Assembly: GCF_001886735.1 (NCBI RefSeq)
Contig: NZ_CP018076.1
Span: 3,534,001 to 3,598,000, forward strand
Direction: 5' to 3'
Origin: Sulfitobacter alexandrii
GTDB lineage: Bacteria > Pseudomonadota > Alphaproteobacteria > Rhodobacterales > Rhodobacteraceae
DNA: 64,000 nucleotides
The position numbers and the translations under genes are program-made. The notes below the pieces were generated by a model, which saw only the letters and a list, made by a program, of their open reading frames with translations, was not told where the DNA came from and made no database searches. Below, piece after piece: positions 25,894 through 34,715 of the stretch. Numbering within the stretch: position 1 is the stretch's first letter; each line of letters begins with the position of its first letter.

Positions 25894-27602
25894 CAGAGCG
25901 CCTCACCCTTGCGAACCGCTTCGGCAACGGCGTCGATGTCGGACTGGTCAAGCCCGTAGACTTCTGCCGCCACCTTGTCCGAGATATAGCCGCGCGCGAG
26001 GTCTTGCCGGACCTGTGCCTTGTCTCGCTGAGCCGGGTCGCCGTAACCCGCGCCGCCGGGAAAGGCCATCATCACCTTGCGCCCGTGCGGCACGAACTGC
26101 TTGCCCTTGACGCGCATCGCCGTGCCGTCATCCTGGGCGATCGTGGTTGGTGCACCATCGCTTCCGCCATTGCGCCCGCGTGCAGGATGCTGCCCCCGGT
26201 CGAACATCGCCTGGATGTCGAACTCGTGCCCCTCCATTGCGCCAACTTCCATGTATTGCCCCAAACCGCCGCGCATCTTGCCGGCGCCGCCGCTGTCGGG
26301 CCGAAGTTCCTTGCGCCAGATGATCACGGGGCCTGCATGTTCCGTCGCCTCGATCGGCATGGTCATGACACCCGACGGGAAGGCGGTCGCATTCAATCCG
26401 TCAAGTTCGGGCCTTGCCCCCGAGCCGCCCGAGTTGAAGGTCAGCACTTCGGACCGGCGGGCGTCCTTGGGCGCAGGCGCGTCGGTCCGTGGCCGGAGGG
26501 ACACCTGGAAGTTGCACAGGCATCCCGCGCCTTCCGCCGGCACCAGCCCCGGCACGATTTTGTCGAAGGCGTCAAACGCGGTATCCGGGACGAAATGCCC
26601 GACGATATGGCGCAGCGCGACCGGCGCGGGATGCTGCGCATTCACGATCGTATCCTCTGGCGCGATCACCTCGAACGGTGCCAGGGACGCATGGTTGTTC
26701 GGAATTTCCGGCGCGATGGCGACCTTCAGCGCGTAACAGGCATATGCCTTGGTATAGACCAGCGGACAGTTGATGCCCTTCTTGTCGACGCCCGAGGAGC
26801 CTGCAAAATCCGTCACGATCCGGTCCTCTTCGACCGTTACCCGTACTTTCAGGGTGATCGGCACGTCGAACCCGTCGACCGTCATCTCGCCATCCGCCGA
26901 CGTCCGCGGCAGCGCGGCGATCCGTTCCAGCGTCGCCAGACGGGAGTTTTCGAGGATGAAATCGGCGATCCCGTCCAGATCCGACAGGTTGAACTCGTGC
27001 ATCATGTCGATGAGACGCCGGTGCCCGATCTCGTTACAGGTTGCCAAGGCGTACATATCACCGATCAGCTGGTCGGGTTCGCGCACGTTGCCGCGCACGA
27101 TCTTGACGAGCGTCTCGTCCACGTCACCACGTTCGGCGAACTTCATGATCGGAAGGTAGAGACCCTCTTCGTAAACGCTTTGTCCGTCGGCCCCGAACCC
27201 GCGCCCGCCGATATCGACGATATGCGCGGTGCAGGCGAAGAAGCCGATCAGCTTGCCATCGAGGAAAGACGGCGTGACCATGGTGATGTCGTGCAGATGC
27301 CCGGTGCCTTCCCAAGGATCGTTGGTGATGTAGACATCACCTTCGAACATGTTCTGCCGACCGATGCGGCGAATGAAATGCGCCACCGCGTCGGCCATCG
27401 CGTTGACGTGTCCCGGCGTGCCGGTCACGGCCTGCGCCAGCATCCTGCCCTGGATATCGTAGACCCCCGCCGAGAGGTCACCCGCCTCGCGCACGGATGT
27501 CGAAAAAGCGGTCCGGACCAGCGCCTGCGCCTGTTCCTCCACGACCGAGATCAACCGGTTCCACATGACCTGAAAGGCGACGTCAGAATGAGAGCGTGAC
27601 AT
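25893..27602 (-). CDS. hyuB: Hydantoinase B / 5-oxoprolinase beta-type subunit
   Basis: The 569-residue catalytic partner of HyuA in ATP-dependent opening of five-membered lactam or hydantoin-type rings. It starts MSRSHSDVAFQVMWNRLISVVEEQ. It contains HVNAMADAVAHFI, GDVYITNDPWEGTGHLHDIT and DFAGSS, all conserved HyuB segments. The C-terminal GGAGYGDP motif is present. The ATG is 11 bases after the hyuA stop. Whether it is an oxoprolinase, N-methylhydantoinase or hydantoinase cannot be told from sequence alone. Confidence 0.92.
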   Translation of the reverse strand: MSRSHSDVAFQVMWNRLISVVEEQAQALVRTAFSTSVREAGDLSAGVYDIQGRMLAQAVTGTPGHVNAMADAVAHFIRRIGRQNMFEGDVYITNDPWEGTGHLHDITMVTPSFLDGKLIGFFACTAHIVDIGGRGFGADGQSVYEEGLYLPIMKFAERGDVDETLVKIVRGNVREPDQLIGDMYALATCNEIGHRRLIDMMHEFNLSDLDGIADFILENSRLATLERIAALPRTSADGEMTVDGFDVPITLKVRVTVEEDRIVTDFAGSSGVDKKGINCPLVYTKAYACYALKVAIAPEIPNNHASLAPFEVIAPEDTIVNAQHPAPVALRHIVGHFVPDTAFDAFDKIVPGLVPAEGAGCLCNFQVSLRPRTDAPAPKDARRSEVLTFNSGGSGARPELDGLNATAFPSGVMTMPIEATEHAGPVIIWRKELRPDSGGAGKMRGGLGQYMEVGAMEGHEFDIQAMFDRGQHPARGRNGGSDGAPTTIAQDDGTAMRVKGKQFVPHGRKVMMAFPGGAGYGDPAQRDKAQVRQDLARGYISDKVAAEVYGLDQSDIDAVAEAVRKGEAL

Positions 27603-27613
27603 GTCGGTGTTCC

Positions 27614-29692
27614 TTACTGCTTGAGTGTCAGGTCAATGCAACCATCGGGTTGCCGAACCGCGTTGCGGCTTGACGGCACGATGATCGTGGTTTCGGCTTC
27701 TACGACGGCGGCGGGACCAGCGGCCCGATCACCCGCTTCTAGGTCTTCGCGCTGGTAGACCTGCGCATCGACAAATCCGCCTGCGGCGACGTCGAAAACC
27801 TTTCTGCTGCCGTTCAGTTTGGCCGCCCTCCCGCCTGTGGACGCGTCGACCCGATCGACCTTTTCGGGAGGAGTCGTCGCGTTGACCGACCAGACCGTGA
27901 TTTCGACATCAAGCCCCGTGACCGGACGGCCGAACAGCTTGGTGTAATCCTCTTCGAAGCGGGCAAGGAACGTCGCGGCATCCGGTTCCATGGCCTGCGC
28001 CTCTGTCAGCACCACGGGGATTTCCCAGCCCTGTCCGACATAGCGCATGTAGACCTTGAACTCAGCCAGGATATCGGCGGAAGCGTCACAGGTGCGGACA
28101 AAGCCGGTCGATTCCTCTTTCAGCTCTGTCAGCAGGTCCCGGATGCGCTCCGGGTCGAAATCGGCAAGGCGCATGTAGACGGAGCGGTTCGCCTCGAAGC
28201 TGAAAGGCGCCCGCAAGAAGCCGATTGCGGAGCCCACCCCGGCACCGGGCGGCACGATCAGCCGGTCGATACCAAGTTTTTCGCAAAGCCGTCCGGCGTG
28301 CAGCGGCGCGGCCCCGCCGAAGGCGATCATCGTATATTCGCTGAGATCCTCGCCGTTCTCGACCGCATGCACGCGCGCGGCATTCGCCATGTTTTCGTCG
28401 ACCACCTCGGCGACGCCATGCGCGGCCTCGATCGGGTCCATCGACAGTGCGGTCCCGATATGAGCGGCAAGGGCGCTTTCCGACGCGTCCCGGTGCAGCT
28501 TGATCGACCCGCCCGCGAAATTGTCGGGATCGAGTTTCCCCAGCACGAGATCCGCATCGGTCACGCCCGGACGCTCGCCCCCGCGGCCATAGCATGCAGG
28601 CCCCGGTTCGGACCCCGCGCTTTCCGGTCCGACGCGGATTTGGCGCATTGCGTCCACATGGGCAAGCGACCCGCCGCCCGCCCCGATTTCGACCATGTCG
28701 ATCACAGGTATCGAGATCGGCATGCCGGAACCCTTCTTGAACCGATAGGTCCGCGCGACTTCGAATACCCGCGCGGTCTTGGGGGTCTGGTTCTTGATCA
28801 GGCAGATCTTGGCGGTCGTTCCGCCCATGTCGAAGCTGAGCACCTTGTCGAGCCCGTATTGGGCCGCCACGTGGGCTGCGAATACAGCACCCCCGGCCGG
28901 GCCGGATTCGACCAGCCGCACGGGGAATTCAGCGGCGCTGGCGATGGAGATGATGCCACCGCCGGAATGCATCAGGAAGATGCGGCAATCGACGCCCTCG
29001 TTTTTCAGCCGGTCTTCCAGCCGCCGCAGGTAGGACGCCATGAGCGGCTTGATATAGGCGTTCGCCACCACCGTGTTGAAGCGTTCGTATTCGCGCATCT
29101 GGGGCGAGACTTCGGAAGACAGCGACACGGCGACATCCGGAAGCCGTTCTGCCAGCACGTCGCGCACCATCTGTTCGTGCGCGGGATTGAGATAGGAATG
29201 GATAAAGCCGACGGCGATGCTTTCGAATTGGGCTTCGGCGATCCGGTCGACCAGAGCTTCGATCTCTGCCCGGTCAAGGGGGATCATGATTTCGCCCTTG
29301 GCGTTGACCCGTTCGCCCAAGGTGAAGCGGTACTGTCTGGGCAGCAGCGGTTCGGGAAGTTTCAGGTTCAGATCGTACTGTTCGAAGCGGCTTTCGGTCC
29401 GCATCTCGATCACATCGCGGAAACCTTCGGTGGTGATCAGCGCCGTCTTGGCCCCGCGCCGTTCGATCAGCGCATTGGTCGCCAGCGTCGTTCCGTGGAT
29501 GATCTGGCCGATCTCGCCCGCGTCGATGCCGGCCTTGGCACAGACCTGCTGCATGCCGTCGATGATCGCATCCTCAGGCGCGCCATAGGTCGTGAGCACC
29601 TTGGTCGAGAACCGTTCGCCCCGCCGTTCAAGCACGACATCCGTGAATGTACCGCCAATATCGACGCCAAGCCGGGTTTCAAACGATGCCAT
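27614..29692 (-). CDS. hyuA: Hydantoinase A / 5-oxoprolinase alpha-type subunit
   Basis: ATP-binding subunit of 692 residues, ASKHA-like fold. The N-terminal phosphate loop is GVDIGGTFTDVV (about 9-20) and a second nucleotide loop LSFDMGGTTAKICLI lies near residue 290. GGGSLAHVD and FGGAAPLHAG are conserved family segments. It phosphorylates the ring amide so that HyuB can open it. The start MASFETRL has GGAG nine bases upstream. It is the first enzyme gene after the LysR gene, with 138 bases between them holding a LysR-type box. Confidence 0.93.
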   Translation of the reverse strand: MASFETRLGVDIGGTFTDVVLERRGERFSTKVLTTYGAPEDAIIDGMQQVCAKAGIDAGEIGQIIHGTTLATNALIERRGAKTALITTEGFRDVIEMRTESRFEQYDLNLKLPEPLLPRQYRFTLGERVNAKGEIMIPLDRAEIEALVDRIAEAQFESIAVGFIHSYLNPAHEQMVRDVLAERLPDVAVSLSSEVSPQMREYERFNTVVANAYIKPLMASYLRRLEDRLKNEGVDCRIFLMHSGGGIISIASAAEFPVRLVESGPAGGAVFAAHVAAQYGLDKVLSFDMGGTTAKICLIKNQTPKTARVFEVARTYRFKKGSGMPISIPVIDMVEIGAGGGSLAHVDAMRQIRVGPESAGSEPGPACYGRGGERPGVTDADLVLGKLDPDNFAGGSIKLHRDASESALAAHIGTALSMDPIEAAHGVAEVVDENMANAARVHAVENGEDLSEYTMIAFGGAAPLHAGRLCEKLGIDRLIVPPGAGVGSAIGFLRAPFSFEANRSVYMRLADFDPERIRDLLTELKEESTGFVRTCDASADILAEFKVYMRYVGQGWEIPVVLTEAQAMEPDAATFLARFEEDYTKLFGRPVTGLDVEITVWSVNATTPPEKVDRVDASTGGRAAKLNGSRKVFDVAAGGFVDAQVYQREDLEAGDRAAGPAAVVEAETTIIVPSSRNAVRQPDGCIDLTLKQ

Positions 29693-29803
29693 TTTCGATG
29701 CTCCAGAGCTGCGTTTCGGTGCCGCGTCACCCCGCCGTCCGAGGTCCGGACCGGTGACGTCATCTGGCAACTCTCGTGGAACTTTCACGATTGGGCAAAT
29801 TGT

Positions 29804-29816
29804 TTGAATTTCTCAA
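29804..29816 (-). promoter_or_regulatory. LysR-type T-N11-A box upstream of hyuA
   Basis: TTGAGAAATTCAA read on the minus strand is a TTGA-N5-TCAA dyad that satisfies T-N11-A, the LysR-family operator rule. It lies about 110 bases upstream of the hyuA ATG, just after the LysR coding end. It is the most AT-rich stretch around (next to AATTTTTTTGAT), as expected of a promoter region. Confidence 0.5.
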
Positions 29817-29830
29817 GGCGATCAAAAAAA

Positions 29831-30736
29831 TTAATCGTCCCGCTCTGCCGAGATCTGCGCGGCAAGCTCCGCCGCGAACCGCACGAAACCGGGCGCGCGG
29901 GCCGTGTCGAACCTTGCGTGAAATTCAAGCGCTGTCGGCAGCCAGTCGCAGGGGACTTCGACCAACGCGGAGTCCCGGACGCGATTGCGGGCCAGCGCCT
30001 TGGGGAGCAAGGCAACGCCCATGCTGTCGATGGCCATTTGCAAGGCGGATGCGAGACTGCTGGAATAGACCAATCGATCCATCCGGTAGCTTCGTGCCTC
30101 GCAATGCGCCACGAGTTCGCGTGCAGCAGAGGATTGCCGCGAATGGATCAGGACCGGGCCTTTCATGACCTCGGCCAACGTGGAATGGCCTTCGAGACGG
30201 CGCGAGACATCCGGCGCGGCGAACCATGAATAAGGGTAGGTTCCGATCGGAACAGCCGCCCCCTCGTTGATCGACGAAGGCCCCGCCGTCAGGATGAGAT
30301 CGGTCTGCCCTTCCGAAAGGCGCCGCGCCACTTCGGTCGACAGATCGACATCGAGCTGTACTGTCACCGTCGGGTACTCTTCCCGGAACCGCCTCAGGAA
30401 GGGGTGAAGCCATGTGCAAGCGATGAGTTCCGTCACGCCGAGCCGGAGCCGATGGGAAATCAGGTCCTTCCGATCCGCGACACTCACGAACGCCTCTGCC
30501 GCCCGCAACACCTGCCGGGCGGCAACCAGCAATTCCTGCCCTTTGTCGGTCAGGCGGACCGACCCGGGGGTCCGATGCATGAGCACCACCCCCAGGTGTT
30601 GCTCAAGCGTGGCGATCCGGTTCGAGATGTTCGGTTGCGTTGTCCCCAGCACCTCCGCCGCCTTTCGAAAGGAGCCCACGTCCACCACGCAGACAAAACC
30701 TTCGAGTTGTTTCAGAGTTACCATTTTGCCGATCAT
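29831..30736 (-). CDS. LysR-family transcriptional regulator
   Basis: Regulator of 301 residues. The N-terminal winged helix-turn-helix has TLKQLEGFVCVVDVGSFRKAAEVLGTTQPNISNRIATLE. An effector-binding domain of the LysR type follows from about residue 95. It is oriented with and directly upstream of hyuA, so it probably activates the catabolic/TRAP operon in response to the substrate or an intermediate. Two ATGs (MIGKM and MVTLKQ) are four codons apart; the first was kept. Confidence 0.9.
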   Translation of the reverse strand: MIGKMVTLKQLEGFVCVVDVGSFRKAAEVLGTTQPNISNRIATLEQHLGVVLMHRTPGSVRLTDKGQELLVAARQVLRAAEAFVSVADRKDLISHRLRLGVTELIACTWLHPFLRRFREEYPTVTVQLDVDLSTEVARRLSEGQTDLILTAGPSSINEGAAVPIGTYPYSWFAAPDVSRRLEGHSTLAEVMKGPVLIHSRQSSAARELVAHCEARSYRMDRLVYSSSLASALQMAIDSMGVALLPKALARNRVRDSALVEVPCDWLPTALEFHARFDTARAPGFVRFAAELAAQISAERDD

Positions 30737-31014
30737 GTCTCATTGGGGTTGTTGCATCAAGAAGCGGGGGACGTTGTCGAAAGCGCGAAGCGTCGGCTGG
30801 CAAACCGTGTCTCGTGATGTTTGAAGGATGATAGCGACGCATTGTGACTTCGGAAATCCAATCCTCGTCAGTGGAGGCGATTAACGCAACAGTCCTCTCC
30901 GCCGAGGATGTTCTTCAGGCTGGCAGAGCGTGCTTGCAGGATTACTTGTGGTCCTGCGCACGGCAGAGGCGCATAACGGGCGGACGATCCCCCGAAATTC
31001 AGGAGCCGCCCGAC

Positions 31015-31920
31015 TTGAACCGCACGACCCTTGCGATCCTTTATTCCCTGTTGGCCCTGCTGCTCTTCGACGGGATGGGTCTGATCATCAAACTTCTCTC
31101 CCATGACTATACCGCCGCCGAGCTGTCGGCCTACCGCAACATCGTTGGACTGATACCCGCGCTGCTGGTTCTATGGACCTCCCGAGACTGGCACGCCAAG
31201 GGTCGCAGCATGCGGATGCGGCAGTGGAAACTGGCGTTGCTGCGCGGTGTGATCCTGACCTTCGCGCAGTATTTCTTCTACCTTTCACTCGGCTTGCTCA
31301 CATTCGCCACGGCGTCGACCATTTCATATGCCAACGCGGTTTTCGTCACGGCGCTGGCGATACCGTTGCTCGGTGAAAAGGTCGGGATGGTCCGATGGGC
31401 CGCCGTGCTCATCGGCTTTGCCGGGGTGGTCATGATCGTGGGTCCGGGGCGTGATACCTTTTCTCTCTCCGCGCTCCTGCCGCTTGGCGCCGCACTGTGC
31501 TATGCGTTGACGGCGGTCACCGCGCGGATGATGGACGAGGGTCCGTCGACCGCATTGATAAACCTCTATTCCACCGGGGTCGCGGCGCTGGGGGCGATGG
31601 TGCTGGCGATGGCAACGGGGGGGTTCACGCCGATCCGCGACACCACGGACCTGCTCTGGATCGCCGCGATGGGCGGGCTTGGGGGGTTCGCCGTGCTTGT
31701 CCTTGTCACTGCGTACCGAATGACGGAACAGAGCAACCTCGCGCCGTTCAGCTACTTCGGCATTCCATTGGCCTTTGTGCTCGGATGGCTCTTTTTCGGC
31801 GAGGCACCGTGGGAAGAACTCTTCCCGGGCGCTTTCCTGCTGTCCGGAGGCGGACTGCTGATCATCTGGCGCGAACGGCAGATGAACGAGAAACTGCGGA
31901 ACGCAACCACCCCCAGGTAG
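31015..31920 (+). CDS. EamA/DMT-family transporter (TTG start)
   Basis: Inner-membrane exporter-type protein of 301 residues with about ten transmembrane segments in two EamA repeats, running from LAILYSLLALLLFDGMG to GAFLLSGGGLLIIW. The TTG at 31015 is chosen because AGGAG lies ten bases upstream and the membrane domain begins at once; this length is typical of the family. A longer frame from a GTG at 30844 would add 57 hydrophilic residues with no ribosome site. Divergent from the LysR gene; substrate unknown, and a link to the hydantoinase cluster is only positional. Confidence 0.75.
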   Translation: MNRTTLAILYSLLALLLFDGMGLIIKLLSHDYTAAELSAYRNIVGLIPALLVLWTSRDWHAKGRSMRMRQWKLALLRGVILTFAQYFFYLSLGLLTFATASTISYANAVFVTALAIPLLGEKVGMVRWAAVLIGFAGVVMIVGPGRDTFSLSALLPLGAALCYALTAVTARMMDEGPSTALINLYSTGVAALGAMVLAMATGGFTPIRDTTDLLWIAAMGGLGGFAVLVLVTAYRMTEQSNLAPFSYFGIPLAFVLGWLFFGEAPWEELFPGAFLLSGGGLLIIWRERQMNEKLRNATTPR

Positions 31921-31929
31921 AGGTGGCGG

Positions 31930-33222
31930 TCAAACCACCATTTCCTGCGCCTCCTGCGGGCCGACACCGAAGACCCGCTTGTAGCGTTCGATCTCGTCGG
32001 CCGGGCCCATCGCCTTGTTCGGATTGTCCGACAGCTTCACCGTCGGCCTGCCGTTCGCCGCGATCGCCTTGCAGACAAGCGAAAACGGCGCCAGCGCATC
32101 GTTCTCGACGAGGCCGCGGAAATCGTTCGTCAGCAGGGTGCCCCAGCCGAACGAGACATTGACCTTGCCCGCGAACCTGTCGTGCAGTTCGCGTATCTTG
32201 TCCACGTCCAGACCGTCCGAGAAGATCACCCTTTTCTGCCGCGGATCCTCGCCACGCGATTTCCACCAATCGATGGCGATCTGCGCAGCCGTCGCCGGAT
32301 CACCGCTGTCCACGCGGATACCGGTCCAGCCCGCCAGCCAGTCGGGCGCGTTGTCCAGAAAACCTTTGGTCCCGTAGGTATCTGGCAGGATGATGCGAAG
32401 GTTGCCATCGTGTTCGTCATGCCAGTCCGACAGGACGTCGTAGGGGGCCTGAGCCAGTGCCGCGTCATCCTCCGCCAGGGCGGCATAGACCATGGGCAGT
32501 TCGTGTGCGTTGGTGCCGATCGCCTCGAGTTCGCGGCTCATGGCGATCTTGCAGTTCGACGTACCGGTGAATGCCTTGCCCAATCCTTCCTGCATGGCCT
32601 GAACGCACCAGTCCTGCCAGAGATAGCTGTGCCGCCGACGGGTGCCGAAATCGGCGACGGACAGGTCCGGTATCTTGCGCAACTGCTCGATCTTTTCCCA
32701 GACACGGGTCATGGCGCGGGCATAAAGCACCTGCAGTTCGAAACGGCCCATGGTATCCAGCACCGCGCGGCCACGCAGTTCCATGAGCACGGCGAGCGCG
32801 GGTATCTCCCACAACATGACTTCGTGCCACTTTCCCTCGAACGTCAGCTCGTACTGGTCGCCTCGCCGTTCGAGGTGGTAGGGCGGCAGGCGCAGACCCT
32901 CGAACCATTCCATGAAGTCGGGGCGGAACATCTGCCGCTTTCCGTAGAACGTATTGCCGCGCAGCCACGTGCTTTCCCCCCGGCTGAGGCTGAGCGACCG
33001 GATGTGGTCCAGTTGCTCGCGCAGTTCGCGTTCGTCGATCAGCTTGGCAAGGGGCACATGATCGGAGCGGTTGATGAGCGAGAAAGTGACCTGCGTGTCA
33101 GGCCTGTTCCGAAAAATGGACTGGCACATCAACAACTTGTAGAAATCCGTGTCGATCAGGGACCGGACGATGGGGTCGATCTTCCACTTGTGGTTCCAGA
33201 CACGGGTTGCGATATCCACCAT
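31930..33222 (-). CDS. pncB: Nicotinate phosphoribosyltransferase PncB
   Basis: Converts nicotinate and PRPP to nicotinate mononucleotide in NAD salvage; cytoplasmic. It is 430 residues. The PncB opening IVRSLIDTDFYKLLMCQSIF is present, as are VADFGTRRRHSYLWQDW, FTGTSNCKIA, RVDSGDP and VSFGWGTLLTNDF. The start MVDIATRV has GAGGAA seven bases upstream; an upstream ATG-proximal extension has no such site. Convergent with the EamA gene. pncA, the preceding enzyme of the same salvage route, lies 1.5 kb away. Confidence 0.95.
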   Translation of the reverse strand: MVDIATRVWNHKWKIDPIVRSLIDTDFYKLLMCQSIFRNRPDTQVTFSLINRSDHVPLAKLIDERELREQLDHIRSLSLSRGESTWLRGNTFYGKRQMFRPDFMEWFEGLRLPPYHLERRGDQYELTFEGKWHEVMLWEIPALAVLMELRGRAVLDTMGRFELQVLYARAMTRVWEKIEQLRKIPDLSVADFGTRRRHSYLWQDWCVQAMQEGLGKAFTGTSNCKIAMSRELEAIGTNAHELPMVYAALAEDDAALAQAPYDVLSDWHDEHDGNLRIILPDTYGTKGFLDNAPDWLAGWTGIRVDSGDPATAAQIAIDWWKSRGEDPRQKRVIFSDGLDVDKIRELHDRFAGKVNVSFGWGTLLTNDFRGLVENDALAPFSLVCKAIAANGRPTVKLSDNPNKAMGPADEIERYKRVFGVGPQEAQEMVV

Positions 33223-33302
33223 CAGATGTTCCTCAGAATTGCCATCCCCTTGTGACAAAGACTGCGGGACGGGGGCAAGGCCAAAGATAAAGGCGGGAAA
33301 TC

Positions 33303-33977
33303 ATGGAGTTGCTTTCTAGTTTGACGCCGGGGCAAGTCTTGTTTCCCGTTGTGCTGGGGCTCGCCGCCTTCGGCTATGTCCGATGCCTGACCCTCGCGCC
33401 ATGGTTGACGCTGCTCGGTTCATTCGCACTCGCCGGCCTGATCTCCCTGTCCTTCCCGCTTGACCAGGAGAATGGACCGGTCTGGGGCGTGGTCGCATTG
33501 CTGGTCCTTGTCGCGTTTCTCTTGTCGAGGCGTGGGCGCGCGCCCGGACCGGCCCGCGCTGCAGCCGCAAATCAGGTGAAGGCGAAGGATCGCAAGGATA
33601 TCGTGATCGACGGGACCAATGTGCTTTACTGGGATGGCGAAGCGGCAGAGCTGGCAAGCCTGCGCATCGTGGTTGGTGCGCTGCTTGACCGGGGCTGGGC
33701 GCCGGTGGTGTTTCTCGACGCTTCATCGCGCCATCACCTCAAGGACAAGAGCCTGGACGAACAGGCCTTTGCAAAGTCGCTTGGGCTGCCCCGGAACCGG
33801 GTCATGGTCTGCCCGGCGGGAACGGAGGCCGACGCCTTCCTGCTGAAATACGCGCGAGAGCATGATATGCCGGTGGTGTCGAACGACCGGTTTCGGGATC
33901 GCGCCCAGATCGCGGGCAAACTGCGGATGGTGCGCGGCATATTTGCCAACGGTAAGCCGATCTTCGACGGACTCTAG
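33303..33977 (+). CDS. Membrane-anchored NYN/Zc3h12a-like ribonuclease-domain protein
   Basis: The protein has 224 residues: two or three N-terminal membrane segments (about 10-28, 33-50 and 60-75), a linker, then a PIN-like nuclease domain. Acidic residues in the right places are Asp103 and Asn106 (VIDGTNVLYW), Asp177 (TEADAFLL), and Asn194, Asp195 and Asp199 (VVSNDRFRD). This pattern is that of the RNase Zc3h12a/NYN family. The architecture suggests a nuclease held at the cytoplasmic face of the membrane. Target RNAs are unknown. Some alphaproteobacteria carry similar proteins without assigned roles. Confidence 0.75.
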   Translation: MELLSSLTPGQVLFPVVLGLAAFGYVRCLTLAPWLTLLGSFALAGLISLSFPLDQENGPVWGVVALLVLVAFLLSRRGRAPGPARAAAANQVKAKDRKDIVIDGTNVLYWDGEAAELASLRIVVGALLDRGWAPVVFLDASSRHHLKDKSLDEQAFAKSLGLPRNRVMVCPAGTEADAFLLKYAREHDMPVVSNDRFRDRAQIAGKLRMVRGIFANGKPIFDGL

Positions 33978-34012
33978 CCGCGGCTGGCTTTTGCCGTTCC
34001 GTGTCGCGCCCA

Positions 34013-34030
34013 ATCCCGGTAAGCCGGGAT
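34013..34030 (+). terminator. Short stem-loop after the RNase-domain gene
   Basis: ATCCCGG-TAAG-CCGGGAT, a perfect 7-bp stem, lies 36 bases after the RNase-domain stop and 36 bases before marC. No T run follows, so termination would be partial at best. Confidence 0.4.
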
Positions 34031-34065
34031 GACATCCGAATTTGCCAAACACGAAGGCCCTCCCT

Positions 34066-34713
34066 ATGGACTGGCAGAACCTGATCCGCGAACTCATCAC
34101 GCTCGTGGTCGTGATCGACCCGATCGGCAGTATCCCGATCTTCCTTTACGCCACGGCGCATGTTCCGAAACACCTGCATCGCAGCTTTGCCCTGCGCGCG
34201 GTTCTGGTGGCGGGTGTCGTGTTGCTGGCGTTCCTGGTCGGTGGGCAATTCCTGCTCGAATCGCTTGGCCTGCGATTGGGGTCTTTTCAGGTGGCCGGTG
34301 GCCTGATCCTGTTCCTCTTTGCCCTGACCATGATCTTTGGAGAAAGCAAGCCGGAGCAGGAAGTGGCAAGTGCGGAGCGTGACCATCTGGCAGGTGCGGT
34401 TTTTCCGTTAGCCATGCCGTCGATCGCGTCGCCGGGCGCGATGCTGGCCATCGTCATCCTGACCGACAATCACTCCAACCCCGTTTCGGACCAGGTGATC
34501 ACCGGGGCGCTTCTGGTGCTCGTCCTGCTCCTGACGCTGATCCTGCTGCTGCTTGCCTCGCGGATCGGCAGATTGATCGGCGTCACCGGTTCCAGCGTGA
34601 TCAGTCGGGTGATGGGAATCGTTCTGGCGACGGTAGCGGTCGATTCGACGCTTGGCGGGCTGGAGGCGCTGGGGCTGTTGGATCTTGCGAACTCGGAAAG
34701 CCCGCTGAACTAG
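34066..34713 (+). CDS. MarC-family integral membrane protein
   Basis: The protein has 215 residues with six hydrophobic segments. The MarC pattern VVIDPIGSIPIFLYATAH is at the start and AMPSIASPGAMLAIVILTD in the middle. Function of the family is unproven. The start MDWQNL has GAAGG about nine bases upstream and immediately precedes the first membrane segment; an ATG-like start eight codons earlier lacks a site. It ends two bases before the pncA stop on the opposite strand. Confidence 0.85.
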   Translation: MDWQNLIRELITLVVVIDPIGSIPIFLYATAHVPKHLHRSFALRAVLVAGVVLLAFLVGGQFLLESLGLRLGSFQVAGGLILFLFALTMIFGESKPEQEVASAERDHLAGAVFPLAMPSIASPGAMLAIVILTDNHSNPVSDQVITGALLVLVLLLTLILLLLASRIGRLIGVTGSSVISRVMGIVLATVAVDSTLGGLEALGLLDLANSESPLN

Positions 34714-34715
34714 GT

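Noticed and set aside
28298-30229. 643-codon plus-strand open frame
   Set aside because: It lies antisense to hyuA and the LysR gene and has no recognisable domain or ribosome site.
30844-31014. GTG-initiated 57-residue N-terminal extension of the EamA transporter
   Set aside because: It is hydrophilic, atypical of the family and lacks a ribosome site; AGGAG stands before TTG 31015.
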